Of a DNA stretch of 64,000 bases, positions 24,328 through 32,954 are shown piece after piece. Source of the stretch: Limnohabitans curvus. Lineage in GTDB: Bacteria > Pseudomonadota > Gammaproteobacteria > Burkholderiales > Burkholderiaceae_C. The DNA lies in the NCBI RefSeq assembly GCF_003063475.1, contig NZ_NESP01000001.1, positions 1,178,001 to 1,242,000 of the forward strand, read 5' to 3'. Numbering within the stretch: position 1 is the stretch's first letter; each line of letters opens with the position of its first letter. The notes under the pieces are model-generated. The model did no database searches. It was not told the DNA's origin and saw only the letters and a program-made list of their open reading frames with translations. The translations under genes were made by a program, and so were the position numbers.

Positions 24328-25331
24328 CAGCTGGCCAGAAGTTTGACCAAGAGCCCCGGGCGATGGCACATCGGCAGCGGATTGCTCTGCGTGTGCAGAT
24401 CCGTGCCACGACCAAATTCACGAGGCTCTTGCTTGGCGTACAGGGGCTGGCCCAGCGTATTGACCGTCTCATTAAAGTCAGCTGGTGCGAAGTACGTGGC
24501 AAAGGTGTCCACCGTGCCTTCGGGGAAGGCATGGCCTTCGCCAGAGGCGATGAACTTGCGCACATTGCCATCCACGTCGGATGCTTGGCCCAGATACTCC
24601 TCGAAGGTGACGCCCGCAAAGGTGAAACCAGTGCGTTGGTCTGCACGCAACGCCAGACTCTCCTGGTACCACTGATATGCCTTGACCACATTGGGGTGAG
24701 CCGTCAGCAGATCGAAGAATTCCGGCGAGACCAGCACGCGAACGCCGGTCATGTACTCGCCCTTGAGGTTGAGCTCAAGGTAGCGCTTGAGATCCAGGCA
24801 CTTCTTCTTGACGTCCGTTTTTTCGTTGTTGAGCGCGAAGTTGAATTCCTTGGGCTCGATACCGAACTCATCGAAGAGGTTGTAGAGGACCGAACCGTCC
24901 GCATCCAGGATCACGCCCTTGAGTGCACCCATGCGCAAATGCTCGAGCGTAATGGCGTGCTTGTTGCGCATCGATTGCAGATGCTCGGCCATCACATTCG
25001 CGATGGTTTCTGTGTCAGTTTCAGAACCAAAGGCACGCAGGCCTTGCACTTCTTCGGGCAGCACCACGTCGTCGTGCGGAATGTGCGGGATGATGAACGA
25101 GCGCAGCGTGCGGCGACCGCGTTTGCCCACCGTACCAGGGGCACCGACGGGCAGCGTAGGTAGCAGGTTCAGAACACCGTTGCGCTCTTCCACCGCAATT
25201 TGGCGAAAGCGCACAGGGCGAGCAGGCATCAGGTTGATCTGATCGAGCTTGCCGAACTGGTTTGGCAGGATGTTGATGGCAGCGGTGAGCGCCGTCATCG
25301 AAAACGCGGGGGACTGGAAAGGATTGTTCAT
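24327..25331 (-). CDS. Major capsid protein (gpE family)
   Basis: A 334-aa HK97-fold coat protein of the lambda E family. It has the N-terminal segment MNNPFQSPAFSMTALTAAIN, the RQIAVEERNGVLNLLPTLP extended arm, the IIPHIPHDD strand and the ASDVDGNVRKFIASGEGHAFP region. The gene follows a decoration-protein gene, with 3 nt between them. It should be the most abundant virion protein. Confidence 0.9.
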   Translation of the reverse strand: MNNPFQSPAFSMTALTAAINILPNQFGKLDQINLMPARPVRFRQIAVEERNGVLNLLPTLPVGAPGTVGKRGRRTLRSFIIPHIPHDDVVLPEEVQGLRAFGSETDTETIANVMAEHLQSMRNKHAITLEHLRMGALKGVILDADGSVLYNLFDEFGIEPKEFNFALNNEKTDVKKKCLDLKRYLELNLKGEYMTGVRVLVSPEFFDLLTAHPNVVKAYQWYQESLALRADQRTGFTFAGVTFEEYLGQASDVDGNVRKFIASGEGHAFPEGTVDTFATYFAPADFNETVNTLGQPLYAKQEPREFGRGTDLHTQSNPLPMCHRPGLLVKLLAS

Positions 25332-25334
25332 TGC

Positions 25335-25712
25335 TTAGACTCCTTGACGAACGAGGACGCCGATTGCTTCGAGCTGAGCGATGGCTGCGGTTTTTTCTTC
25401 CGTGGTGATGGCAGAAGGCCAGATGAGCGCGTGATCGGCCACGATGGCCTGGCGCGAAACAATCAGGCCGTTGGTTTTCTCTGCGGCACTGGCATCGATG
25501 CTTTGCAGCACCACGCCAGCCGCGACCTCGGAACCGTCGGTTGCAGAAGGGTCGAGTGCTTTGACCTTTTGGGTCGCACTGACTCGGCCAATCACGGCAC
25601 CGAGCTTGAGGTTTTGTCCAGAAAGCACCGTGACCTGGTCACGGGAATACAGGTTTTCCTCTTCGTACTTGAGCAGGTCGCCCAAGGTGAGGTCATTGGT
25701 AATGGCAGTCAT
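25335..25712 (-). CDS. Head decoration protein (gpD-like)
   Basis: A 125-aa protein with the pattern of lambda D/SHP: a disordered N-terminus, a beta-rich core (GAVIGRVSATQKVKALDPSA, DGSEVAAGVVLQSID) and a helix (TTEEKTAAIAQLEAIG). Trimers bind the expanded capsid and stabilise it. Its place between the protease/scaffold and the major capsid genes matches lambda. Confidence 0.88.
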   Translation of the reverse strand: MTAITNDLTLGDLLKYEEENLYSRDQVTVLSGQNLKLGAVIGRVSATQKVKALDPSATDGSEVAAGVVLQSIDASAAEKTNGLIVSRQAIVADHALIWPSAITTEEKTAAIAQLEAIGVLVRQGV

Positions 25713-25724
25713 CAGGTTCTCCTA

Positions 25725-26177
25725 TTAACGGTGGGTGACGAGCGCTGCGTCACGCTGCTTTTGAGCGCGCTGCTGCGCCGCACGAACGACGGGGCTGTCT
25801 TCGGGCTTGGCTTGGGTTTGGGTTCCTGCCTCGGGCAAGATGCGGCTGGAGATTTCGGGAGAGCCGGAGGCCTTGGCCGCCAACAGCTCCTTGCGTGCTT
25901 GGTCAACTGAGACACCACGCTCGATCAGGGCCGCCGTCATCTCGGACTTGCCCGCCAGAAGACACATCTCGGCAATGGCCAGCACCTGTGCACTGGCCGC
26001 CTTGATGTCGTGGCCTTGAGCTGCGGCACTGGCTTGCACCTGAGCGCCGGGTTGATCACCCGTGCTTTGCGCGGCATCGCCATCTTTTGCAGGCCCAGTA
26101 CCTGTCTGGTCGGCTGGTTGGTGTTGCTCTTCTTGGTTGGTCTGCCCATCGGCAGTTTGGGTTGCATCGTTTTGCAT
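25725..26177 (-). CDS. Internal scaffold protein (Nu3-like), in-frame within the protease gene
   Basis: An ATG at 26177 inside the protease gene has a near-perfect AAGGAG ribosome site 7 nt upstream. It would give a separate 150-aa product (MQNDATQTADGQTNQEEQ ...), acidic, Gln/Ala-rich and helical. Lambda makes its Nu3 scaffold this way from the 3' part of gene C. Inferred from the ribosome site and composition. Confidence 0.7.
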   Translation of the reverse strand: MQNDATQTADGQTNQEEQHQPADQTGTGPAKDGDAAQSTGDQPGAQVQASAAAQGHDIKAASAQVLAIAEMCLLAGKSEMTAALIERGVSVDQARKELLAAKASGSPEISSRILPEAGTQTQAKPEDSPVVRAAQQRAQKQRDAALVTHR

Positions 26178-27119
26178 GCAAACGCTCCTTTTCATGGACG
26201 GCCCGGGCGTGGAGATCCCCATCTCGCGGCCCGAACCTTGAATTCGCGCGATGGATGTCGTTTTCATTTGGAGCTCTTCACTCAGAGCGATCAGTGCGTC
26301 GTCAAGCGTCCCGACCACATCGGCCAGACCGGCATCAATCGCGTCTTGTGCGAAATACAGCCCGGCTTCGGTGTCTTGAACGTCTTGCGCTGAGAGGTTT
26401 CGGTTGACTGCGACCGTCGACACGAACAGGCCATACAGCCGGTCCACTTCGGCCTGCAGGGCTTGCGCCGCATCGGTGGACAAAGGCGCATGGGGCGACA
26501 TGTCGTTCTTGCGATCCCCGGCATACACCGCCGTGTAGCGAAGCCCGCTCATAGCGTCCCGCTGAGACTGATCCACATGCAGTGCGATCACGCCAACAGA
26601 GCCCACACCACCGGTTCGGGTGACATAGACCCGGGTGGCTGCGCTGGCAATGGCATACGCTGCCGAGAACGCATCGTCGTTGGCAACAGCCCAGATGGGC
26701 TTGATCTGACGGGCCGCCACGATCTGGTCTGCCAGATCAAACGCACCACCAGCCTCACCGCCTGGTGAATCGATGTCCAACAAGATCGCATTGACCGCAG
26801 GGTCACGCACGGCCTGCGCAAGCTGCGCGCTGATGGCTGCGTAACTGGTCAGGCCTGAGGCTGCATCGACTGCTGCCGCTCGCCGCACCAATGTCCCGGA
26901 CACGCTGATGACTGCGATGTTCGATGTCAACGAGGTTGGACTGGCAGGCGGGGCCTGCGCAGCCAAGTGCTTGATGAGTTGTTGCGAATCGTCTGACATG
27001 GCCACTCCCAAACGGGGGCCAAGCACCGAGAGAATCACATCCAGTTTTCTGGGGTGAATCAGCAGGGGCGTGCCAAAGATTCGCGATGCCAGATGTGGCA
27101 TCGACGAGATGTGGTTCAT
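25725..27119 (-). CDS. Capsid maturation protease (S49/SppA-like, gpC) with scaffold C-terminus
   Basis: A 464-aa head protease. The ATG at 27119 is preferred because upstream codons lie inside the portal gene. The S49 domain runs from about residue 68 to 260: AVISVSGTLV, DIDSPGGEAGG, nucleophile Ser152 in DDAFSAAYAIAS, and the general-base Lys203 in AGDRKNDMSPHA. The last 150 residues are Gln/Ala/Asp-rich and helical, like an internal scaffold, and have their own ribosome site. The enzyme removes the scaffold and processes head proteins before packaging. Confidence 0.88.
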   Translation of the reverse strand: MNHISSMPHLASRIFGTPLLIHPRKLDVILSVLGPRLGVAMSDDSQQLIKHLAAQAPPASPTSLTSNIAVISVSGTLVRRAAAVDAASGLTSYAAISAQLAQAVRDPAVNAILLDIDSPGGEAGGAFDLADQIVAARQIKPIWAVANDDAFSAAYAIASAATRVYVTRTGGVGSVGVIALHVDQSQRDAMSGLRYTAVYAGDRKNDMSPHAPLSTDAAQALQAEVDRLYGLFVSTVAVNRNLSAQDVQDTEAGLYFAQDAIDAGLADVVGTLDDALIALSEELQMKTTSIARIQGSGREMGISTPGPSMKRSVCMQNDATQTADGQTNQEEQHQPADQTGTGPAKDGDAAQSTGDQPGAQVQASAAAQGHDIKAASAQVLAIAEMCLLAGKSEMTAALIERGVSVDQARKELLAAKASGSPEISSRILPEAGTQTQAKPEDSPVVRAAQQRAQKQRDAALVTHR

Positions 27120-27132
27120 AAATCCTCTGGTT

Positions 27133-28635
27133 TCAGGTTTGCTGATCCACCAAGGGCGCGCTTGGTGAGTCAGGAGGGAGCGAGGGAGCAGCCGAGTTGG
27201 TTGCACCGTTGCGAGCCACTTGCCTGGGGTCCGTATCAAGAACGAGCCCCAACGAATCGGCCCTGGCGTTGTCCGCCGCGATCTCTTTGTCGATCGTTTC
27301 CGCGTCGTAGCCAAAGGACGAAATAGCCTCAGAGCGGCTCATCAATCCGGATCGAATGGCCAGCTGCAGGGCTTTGAACTCCTTCTCAGGGTCCACCCAC
27401 TGCCAGCCTTGCGGTATCCATTTCGCCGCCTGCCATGCTCTGGCGGACTGACGGCTCTTGGCATACCCCAGCGCAGTCAGTGCGCCACTGAGCACTGCCG
27501 CATCCATCCATGCACGCCAGATCGGGCGACACATCTGATGCACGATCACGCCATGCTGGATGGCTTCACATCGGCGTCGGAACTCCAGGAGACCGGCACG
27601 GATCGACGAGTAGTTCACGCCCGACAGATCGCCCGTCAACTGTTCGTAGGTGATGCCCATGGCCACCGCGACTGCACGAAACTGCACCCGCAGGAACTCC
27701 GCATAGGAACCACCAACATCTGCTGGATCGGAGAACTTCACGTCCTCACCAGGCTCCAGAACTTGCAAGGTACCCGGCTCCAATCCCGTCATGGCTACGC
27801 CCATTTCATCCGCTTCGCCTTCGCCCAGCAGTTGGTCTTCAGGCGACTGGCGTGTGATGAAGCCTGCGAACATGGCAGCCGTCTTCTTTCGCACCAACTC
27901 TGCGTCGTCGTACTGATCGAGCTCGTTGAGCTTGACCAAGGCCCGCGACAGCCAGGGCTCGCCGCGAATCTGTCCAGGTCGCAGGGGGCGAAAAAGGTGG
28001 ACGATCTCCTCAGCTGGGACCGGCACCAGATCGTTGCCGTTGACCGTCAAGTTCGGGTCACCCGGATGCTCGCGGTACAGGTGGTAGGCAACCCGACGCC
28101 CAAGGGCATCAAACTCGATGCCGCTGCGGATCGGGTTGCCCGATGCACTGATCGTGTTCAGGCTCAAAGGCAGGTGCTCGGGCTCCAGAATCTGCAGCTG
28201 GATCGGCACACTCAGGCCATCCTCTTGCCGTCGATTGCGGATGCGGATCAGGCATTCACCGCCCTCGACCATCGCCCTGCAAGCAAGTGACTGCAGGCCG
28301 TAGAAATCGGTGAGGTTGTTGCTGTCTGCTTCCTCCACCCACTGCCACCACAGCGCATGAACCTTCTCCCGGAACTTGGGGTCATCCACCAAGGATTGCG
28401 GCTTGATCCCCGTGCCGATGGCATTGGAGACAAAGCTGTCGACCGCGTTGGCCGCCCAGGCGTTTCTGCGCACCAGATCCCGAGACTTGACCCGCAGCTG
28501 GTTGCCCGTGGCCAGCATCGCCGAGACAGCTCCCGGATCACCAGGATTCCAGACACGAGACCTGCGACCTGAGCCAGCAGCCTCGTGAACGGAATTCCAG
28601 CCCACATAGGCCGTGAGTTTTTTCCAAAAGGCCAT
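27133..28635 (-). CDS. Portal protein (gpB-like)
   Basis: A 500-aa protein beginning MAFWKKLTAYVGWNSVHEAAG. Lambda-family portal motifs include DLVRRNAWAANAVDSFVSNAIGTGI, the YDDAELVRKKTAAMFAGFI clip region and MGITYEQLTGDLSGVNYSSIRAGLLEFRR. The start at 28635 lies 1 nt after the gpW-like stop. It forms the dodecameric ring at the head vertex through which DNA passes. Confidence 0.92.
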   Translation of the reverse strand: MAFWKKLTAYVGWNSVHEAAGSGRRSRVWNPGDPGAVSAMLATGNQLRVKSRDLVRRNAWAANAVDSFVSNAIGTGIKPQSLVDDPKFREKVHALWWQWVEEADSNNLTDFYGLQSLACRAMVEGGECLIRIRNRRQEDGLSVPIQLQILEPEHLPLSLNTISASGNPIRSGIEFDALGRRVAYHLYREHPGDPNLTVNGNDLVPVPAEEIVHLFRPLRPGQIRGEPWLSRALVKLNELDQYDDAELVRKKTAAMFAGFITRQSPEDQLLGEGEADEMGVAMTGLEPGTLQVLEPGEDVKFSDPADVGGSYAEFLRVQFRAVAVAMGITYEQLTGDLSGVNYSSIRAGLLEFRRRCEAIQHGVIVHQMCRPIWRAWMDAAVLSGALTALGYAKSRQSARAWQAAKWIPQGWQWVDPEKEFKALQLAIRSGLMSRSEAISSFGYDAETIDKEIAADNARADSLGLVLDTDPRQVARNGATNSAAPSLPPDSPSAPLVDQQT

Positions 28636-28636
28636 C

Positions 28637-28846
28637 TCAGAACCCTTTGGATGTGGTGACCCGAATCTGGCGAGTCTTGGTTTTGCCGCTGTCGTATGCC
28701 AGCGCTGCCTCAACTTCGGCCAAGGCCAACTTGAGATCGGAGACCGTGCGGTACTCAATGGTCTTGCCGTCGTAAGTCACCCGATGCTCGCCACTGGCAA
28801 TGGCTTCTCGCAGCGCTTGGGCATGTTCAGGGGTATAGGTCGTCAT
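28637..28846 (-). CDS. gpW-like head-tail connector
   Basis: A 69-aa protein. The ATG at 28846 overlaps the terminase stop (TGATG). The pattern ALREAIASGEHRVTYDGKTIEYRTVSDLKLALAEVEA closely follows lambda W (helix, beta hairpin, helix). It sits between terminase large subunit and portal, as in lambda. Confidence 0.85.
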   Translation of the reverse strand: MTTYTPEHAQALREAIASGEHRVTYDGKTIEYRTVSDLKLALAEVEAALAYDSGKTKTRQIRVTTSKGF

Positions 28847-30786
28847 CAGTTCATCCACCGGCTGCGAATCAAGCGCCTGCCGCGTTGTGGTCCTTTAGAA
28901 ACAACGAAGCCACCGCTGGGGGTGGCTTCTTGCTTGGTTAATTGGGCGTCTTCAGGTGGTCCTGCCATGCCCAGCGGTTTTTCCAATTCGCGCCAATGAC
29001 GCTCCTCATATCGGTCCAGGCCAGCGAGGCTCGCGGCGGCCCGTGCGTAGACGTAGCAATCAAGTGCTTCGTTGCGTTCGCGGATTTTTTGCCACTCACG
29101 CACCGGATAACCATTACGGTCCCTGCGCGTGACCAACTGCTCTGAGCACAACTGCTGCACAAACTCGGCATCGACCTTGGGCAAATGGATGTACCCAGCG
29201 GGATACAGGATCTCACCGTCCTCGGTCACCTCCATGGTCTTGCGCAGGTGGTTGTAGAACTCCAGCTTGGCAATGCCACCCACCACTGAATAGACCCGAA
29301 CACCCCGGCGCAGCTTCTTGCCACCCACGGTCATGTCCACCGCTGTCGGCAATCCAACCAGTGCAGCGCCTCGGGCTACGCCCTTCATGGGCAGCAGCCT
29401 GGAATCACGCCACTTGCGCACAAAGGCATAGGCTTCTTGCGTGGCAAAGCCCGTGTCCAGACCGATTCGGGTGAGGCGCAACTGCACCCCAGACGCATGC
29501 GTCCACGACTCATCAAGCATTTCACGCAGTCGCTGCCAGACCGTATCGCGGGAGGTGTCGCCTGCCAGCACACGGTGTTCCACCAGCCAGGCTTCTTTGC
29601 CCCGACCGAATGCCCAGACAGAAACCTCGATGCGGTCCTTCTGAACGTCCACCCCGGCGCACAGCAAAACCGCCCCAAGTGGGACGGTGCCGATCCGGTA
29701 GTCCTCACGGCGCTCAAGCAAACGCTCCCACTCGGGGGTTTCGCCTTGCTCGACCCAGGTCTCGCCCAGCTCTGTGTTTTTGAATGCTTTCAAGGCAGTT
29801 GCAGATCCTTGCGCCGCTTCCCAGGCTGCGGCGATGTCGGCCCAACTGCGCCAACCCACTGGGCTGTACAGACTGGACAGGTGAAACCCCACCGTTTTGC
29901 CAACGTAGTCAGGGATCGAAGATTGCCATCGACCCCGTTCCAACATCTCGGTTTTTTGGTATTCGTAGATGGGCTGCTCGCACGACTCGCACTTGTAGTG
30001 CGCCGTCTCGGGCAGTCCTTTTTCCCAAATCAGTTGTTCGAAGGTCAGGACTTGTTCGTACTCGCAGTGCGGACACGGGACCATGAACTGTCGCTGGTCT
30101 GTTTGTTCGTACTCGCGCTCGATGCGTGACGATCCAGAAATTGTTGGCGTCGAGACGATGAAAATTTTTCTGCGTGCAAAGGTTCGGGTTCGAGCCTCAG
30201 CCAGTGCAATCGCATCACCTTCTCCTTCAACGTCACCCGGGTAGCCATCAACTTCGTCCAGAAACAAATAGCGCACTGGCATTGAGCGCAGACCCACGGC
30301 GCTGTTTGCGCCCGTCATCACCAGAACGCCACCACGGAACTCTTTGCCCAGGATGGTGTTGCCTGAATCGCGCGCCCTTGCGGGGGCGATCAAGCTAGAG
30401 AGCGTCGGGCTCTCTTCAATGAGAGGATCAATCCGCTGCTTGGAGTTGCGCTTGGCCATCTCGACCGTCGGCGCAACAGCCATCATGGGGCCAGGGGCCA
30501 GATGGATCACATAGCCAATCCAGTTGTTGCCGCACTCCGTGCCGCCGACCTGCGCGCCTTTCATGAACACCACCCGCTCGACGGGTGACGTCGGCGAGAG
30601 ACAGTCCATGATCTCTTTGAGATAGGGCGTGCGATTGGTTCGCCACTTGCCCGGCTCCGAGGCCGACTTTCCTGAAAGCACTCGGTACTGATCAGCCCAT
30701 TCAGACACGGTCAGCAGTGGGTCGGGGGTTAGCCCCTCGCGCCACGCCTCAGCAATGGCATCAAATCCGTCATAGTGTTCCAACAC
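28846..30786 (-). CDS. Terminase large subunit (gpA family)
   Basis: A 646-aa packaging ATPase/nuclease. It has a Walker A-like KGAQVGGT (76-83) and Walker B YLFLDEVD (173-180). A zinc-binding pair CPHC/CESC lies in the middle. The C-terminal nuclease region has VQKDRIEVSVWAFGRGKEAWLVE and LDTGFATQEAY. GpA-family terminases of this kind make cohesive ends in lambda. It follows the small subunit after 39 nt. Confidence 0.93.
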   Translation of the reverse strand: MLEHYDGFDAIAEAWREGLTPDPLLTVSEWADQYRVLSGKSASEPGKWRTNRTPYLKEIMDCLSPTSPVERVVFMKGAQVGGTECGNNWIGYVIHLAPGPMMAVAPTVEMAKRNSKQRIDPLIEESPTLSSLIAPARARDSGNTILGKEFRGGVLVMTGANSAVGLRSMPVRYLFLDEVDGYPGDVEGEGDAIALAEARTRTFARRKIFIVSTPTISGSSRIEREYEQTDQRQFMVPCPHCEYEQVLTFEQLIWEKGLPETAHYKCESCEQPIYEYQKTEMLERGRWQSSIPDYVGKTVGFHLSSLYSPVGWRSWADIAAAWEAAQGSATALKAFKNTELGETWVEQGETPEWERLLERREDYRIGTVPLGAVLLCAGVDVQKDRIEVSVWAFGRGKEAWLVEHRVLAGDTSRDTVWQRLREMLDESWTHASGVQLRLTRIGLDTGFATQEAYAFVRKWRDSRLLPMKGVARGAALVGLPTAVDMTVGGKKLRRGVRVYSVVGGIAKLEFYNHLRKTMEVTEDGEILYPAGYIHLPKVDAEFVQQLCSEQLVTRRDRNGYPVREWQKIRERNEALDCYVYARAAASLAGLDRYEERHWRELEKPLGMAGPPEDAQLTKQEATPSGGFVVSKGPQRGRRLIRSRWMN

Positions 30787-30825
30787 ATTCCTGCATTCCG
30801 TAAAGCCTCAAGCCCCAATCAGGGC

Positions 30826-31377
30826 TCAGTCCAATCGAACGGCCAAATCGCCCAGTTCGATCAAGTGATTGCGCACGGCTTTTTCCAGCAGCACATGCAA
30901 GGTATGCCCATCGGCGTTGAGGTCAGCGGCCATCTGCGCAGCCACCCGCGCAGGCCAGTTCAACCAGGCATCGCGCTCGGCGCGCGCCATCTTGAAAACG
31001 TGTGCGACGGCCTGGTCACGATTGACCAACTCGCCTTTGAGTCGGGCCAGTCGCACCCGATTGGTCTGCGCCTTGAGCACCTCATTGGCGGTCTTGGCCT
31101 GCAGCAAGGTGGTGCCACCGCCTTTGGGTTCAAACGCGCCCGCTGATTCACCCAGCGTTTCCCGTATTCCCGCAATCGCCTCATTGGAGACGGGCTTGTG
31201 TTTGCCCCGTTGCTGCGCAGCGTCTGTGTTTTTGCTCCATTGAGCGTCGGCTTGCGCCGCATTGATCGTGCCGTCTGCGTTGGGGGTAATTCGCCCGGCC
31301 TCGATGGCCTTGCGCACCGCCGTATCGGACACCCCTCGGTGGCGCGCATAGGCCCGAATTGAGAGTCGATCGGTCAT
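30826..31377 (-). CDS. Terminase small subunit-like DNA-packaging protein
   Basis: A 183-aa protein with a helix-turn-helix at the N-terminus (LSIRAYARHRGVSDTAVRKAIEAGRI) and a long helical C-terminal part (LLQAKTANEVLKAQTNRVRLARLKGELVNRDQ). The layout is that of Nu1-like small terminases, which bind cos. It lies directly before the large subunit. The ATG at 31377 is preferred over a TTG 6 nt earlier. Confidence 0.75.
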   Translation of the reverse strand: MTDRLSIRAYARHRGVSDTAVRKAIEAGRITPNADGTINAAQADAQWSKNTDAAQQRGKHKPVSNEAIAGIRETLGESAGAFEPKGGGTTLLQAKTANEVLKAQTNRVRLARLKGELVNRDQAVAHVFKMARAERDAWLNWPARVAAQMAADLNADGHTLHVLLEKAVRNHLIELGDLAVRLD

Positions 31378-31426
31378 ACCCAAGTGAAAGAGTCTGGCTA
31401 AGAAATTGACTTGATGTTGTTCGGAA

Positions 31427-31439
31427 ATGAAGCGTTCAT
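31427..31439. promoter_or_regulatory. Palindrome ATGAAgcgTTCAT, copy 1
   Basis: A perfect 13-bp palindrome 33 nt before the DUF6900-type gene start at 31473, in the divergent region between it and the terminase small subunit. An identical 13-mer lies at 31719-31731. It is a likely operator for an unidentified regulator. Confidence 0.6.
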
Positions 31440-31472
31440 ACGGTCATCAATCAACGTTTTTTGGAGCGCCGC

Positions 31473-31706
31473 ATGAACCACAAGAAAACCACCAACGCCA
31501 TCAACGCGCCTTCTTGCCTTTTGGAGCAGATCGCACGCGAGCACCTTTTTGTCCAGACGCTGCAGACGCAGAGCTCGGACCGGCTGGACTTTCACGACGT
31601 GTCGGTTTGGGGGATTGAGGCAGCTCTGCAAGCGGCTTATCAAGCTGGCCTGCAGGCACAGACGAAGAAGCAACAGGGGAAGAAAAAAGATTCAGAAATC
31701 GCTTGA
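31473..31706 (+). CDS. DUF6900-like small protein
   Basis: A 77-aa protein on the opposite strand to most of the phage. The ATG at 31473 has GGAG 6 nt upstream. The core LLEQIAREHLFVQTLQTQSSDRLDFHDVSVWGIEAALQAAYQAG fits DUF6900 domains as I remember them, followed by a Lys/Gln-rich tail. The function is unknown. It is the first of four rightward genes that may form an early or accessory unit. Confidence 0.7.
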   Translation: MNHKKTTNAINAPSCLLEQIAREHLFVQTLQTQSSDRLDFHDVSVWGIEAALQAAYQAGLQAQTKKQQGKKKDSEIA

Positions 31707-31718
31707 TAAGCGAGCGGA

Positions 31719-31731
31719 ATGAAGCGTTCAT
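31719..31731. promoter_or_regulatory. Palindrome ATGAAgcgTTCAT, copy 2
   Basis: The same 13-bp palindrome as at 31427-31439, with part of its left flank also shared. It lies 28 nt before the DUF3489 gene start at 31760. Two identical sites ahead of two adjacent genes imply shared control. Confidence 0.6.
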
Positions 31732-31759
31732 CACATCACCATTTTTTAAAGGAAAAACC

Positions 31760-32206
31760 ATGAAACTCTCCGAGACCCAAACCAATCTGCTCACCGCAGC
31801 GGCCCAGCATCCAGAGCACTTGCTGACCGAATTCCCGGCCAATCTCAAAGGGGGTGCGCGGCTTAAGGTTTTGACATCCCTGGCCAACGCCAATCTCATT
31901 GCCGCCCACAGCCAAGCCGAGGACGGCACCACGCGATTTGCAATCACAGACGCAGGGCGCAGCGCCCTTGGCATTGCGATCGAAGCCAAGGCAACACCCT
32001 CCAAACGAGAGGGCACCAAGCAGGCCACGCTGATCGAATTGCTCCAGCGTCCGGAGGGGGCAACGCTCGAGCAGATGGTCCAGGCCACCGGATGGCAACA
32101 GCACACGGTCAGGGGCTGCATGGCCGGAGCCCTGAAAAAGAAGCTCGGTTTGAGCATCGTTTCCGAGAAAACCGATGGCCAACAACGCACCTATCGGATT
32201 GCCTGA
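31760..32206 (+). CDS. DUF3489 domain protein
   Basis: A 148-aa protein. The ATG at 31760 has AAAGGA upstream. The N-terminal half (LSETQTNLLTAAAQHPEHLL) looks like a winged helix. The C-terminal half (KQATLIELLQRPEGATLEQMVQATGWQQHTVRGCMAGALKKKLGL) is a clear DUF3489 region, itself helix-turn-helix-like. Such proteins are common on phages and islands and probably bind DNA. Preceded by the repeated palindrome. Confidence 0.8.
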   Translation: MKLSETQTNLLTAAAQHPEHLLTEFPANLKGGARLKVLTSLANANLIAAHSQAEDGTTRFAITDAGRSALGIAIEAKATPSKREGTKQATLIELLQRPEGATLEQMVQATGWQQHTVRGCMAGALKKKLGLSIVSEKTDGQQRTYRIA

Positions 32207-32213
32207 GGTTCAC

Positions 32214-32573
32214 ATGAAAAACATCACCCTCAACATCGAATGCAAACCCGTGACCGTGGATTTCGACGGCCAGGAGATTGAGGTTCAAGAGCTGAGCATC
32301 CGCTTACCCTTCGGACGCAAACCCAGCGACATCAACGACATCGCAGGCAGCGGCGATTACATCGTCTACGTCACCGAGGTCCGCGAGATGGAACCCGAAG
32401 AGTTCGACGGATTCGCGATGAATCTCTTTAAGTCGCGCGACTGGCTCAAGGGCAAGGGCGGCTACTTGGGACAAGGGCGCTTATGCGTCCAAGTTCAAGC
32501 GCCCGGTCGCCCCTATCTGTTCATCGATCCGTCTGGCGGGGATTACCCACGCTACGTTGCTCGATTGGGTTGA
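32214..32573 (+). CDS. Unknown 119-aa early protein
   Basis: An unrecognised 119-aa acidic protein (MKNITLNIECKPVTVDFDGQ ...), beta-rich at the N-terminus, ending PYLFIDPSGGDYPRYVARLG. The ATG at 32214 has GAGG upstream. It lies 7 nt after the DUF3489 stop and 3 nt before the next gene, so it is part of one rightward operon. No motif identified. Confidence 0.65.
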   Translation: MKNITLNIECKPVTVDFDGQEIEVQELSIRLPFGRKPSDINDIAGSGDYIVYVTEVREMEPEEFDGFAMNLFKSRDWLKGKGGYLGQGRLCVQVQAPGRPYLFIDPSGGDYPRYVARLG

Positions 32574-32576
32574 GCC

Positions 32577-32954
32577 ATGCGATCTTCACAAGCAAATGAC
32601 TTCGTCAAAATCCCCACCTCTGAAAACGAGTCGTGGGGCTTTTGGGGAACTATGGGCGGACACGCCAGCATCGCCTGGCCCATTGCCATGGCGCAAATAT
32701 CCAAGGCCACCGGTGAGCCGCCTGAATCTATCCGCGTGTTTCTGGATAGCAGCCATGGCCGCCACTTCGCCGATTCGGTGCAAGACGCCTTATTGAATAG
32801 CCATGACATGCACGAGGCCGTCGCTGAGGCCATTGAGAAATGGATGAGTTGGAAAATTGGACGCTTGACTCAGCGCAGCTACGGTATCCCCAAAGGGCTG
32901 CCATACCTCACCGGGTTTGTGATCCAAAGCGGAATTGATCAAGACTGCACCTGA
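32577..32954 (+). CDS. Unknown 125-aa early protein
   Basis: An unrecognised 125-aa protein (MRSSQANDFVKIPTSENES ...). It contains GHASIAWPIAMAQISKATG, FLDSSHGRHFADSV and an IEKWMSWKIGRLTQRSYG segment. It is the last gene of the rightward unit, and its 3' end overlaps the convergent ParB-methyltransferase gene by 16 nt. Small acidic early phage proteins in such spots are often host-takeover or anti-defence factors, but nothing here proves that. Confidence 0.65.
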   Translation: MRSSQANDFVKIPTSENESWGFWGTMGGHASIAWPIAMAQISKATGEPPESIRVFLDSSHGRHFADSVQDALLNSHDMHEAVAEAIEKWMSWKIGRLTQRSYGIPKGLPYLTGFVIQSGIDQDCT

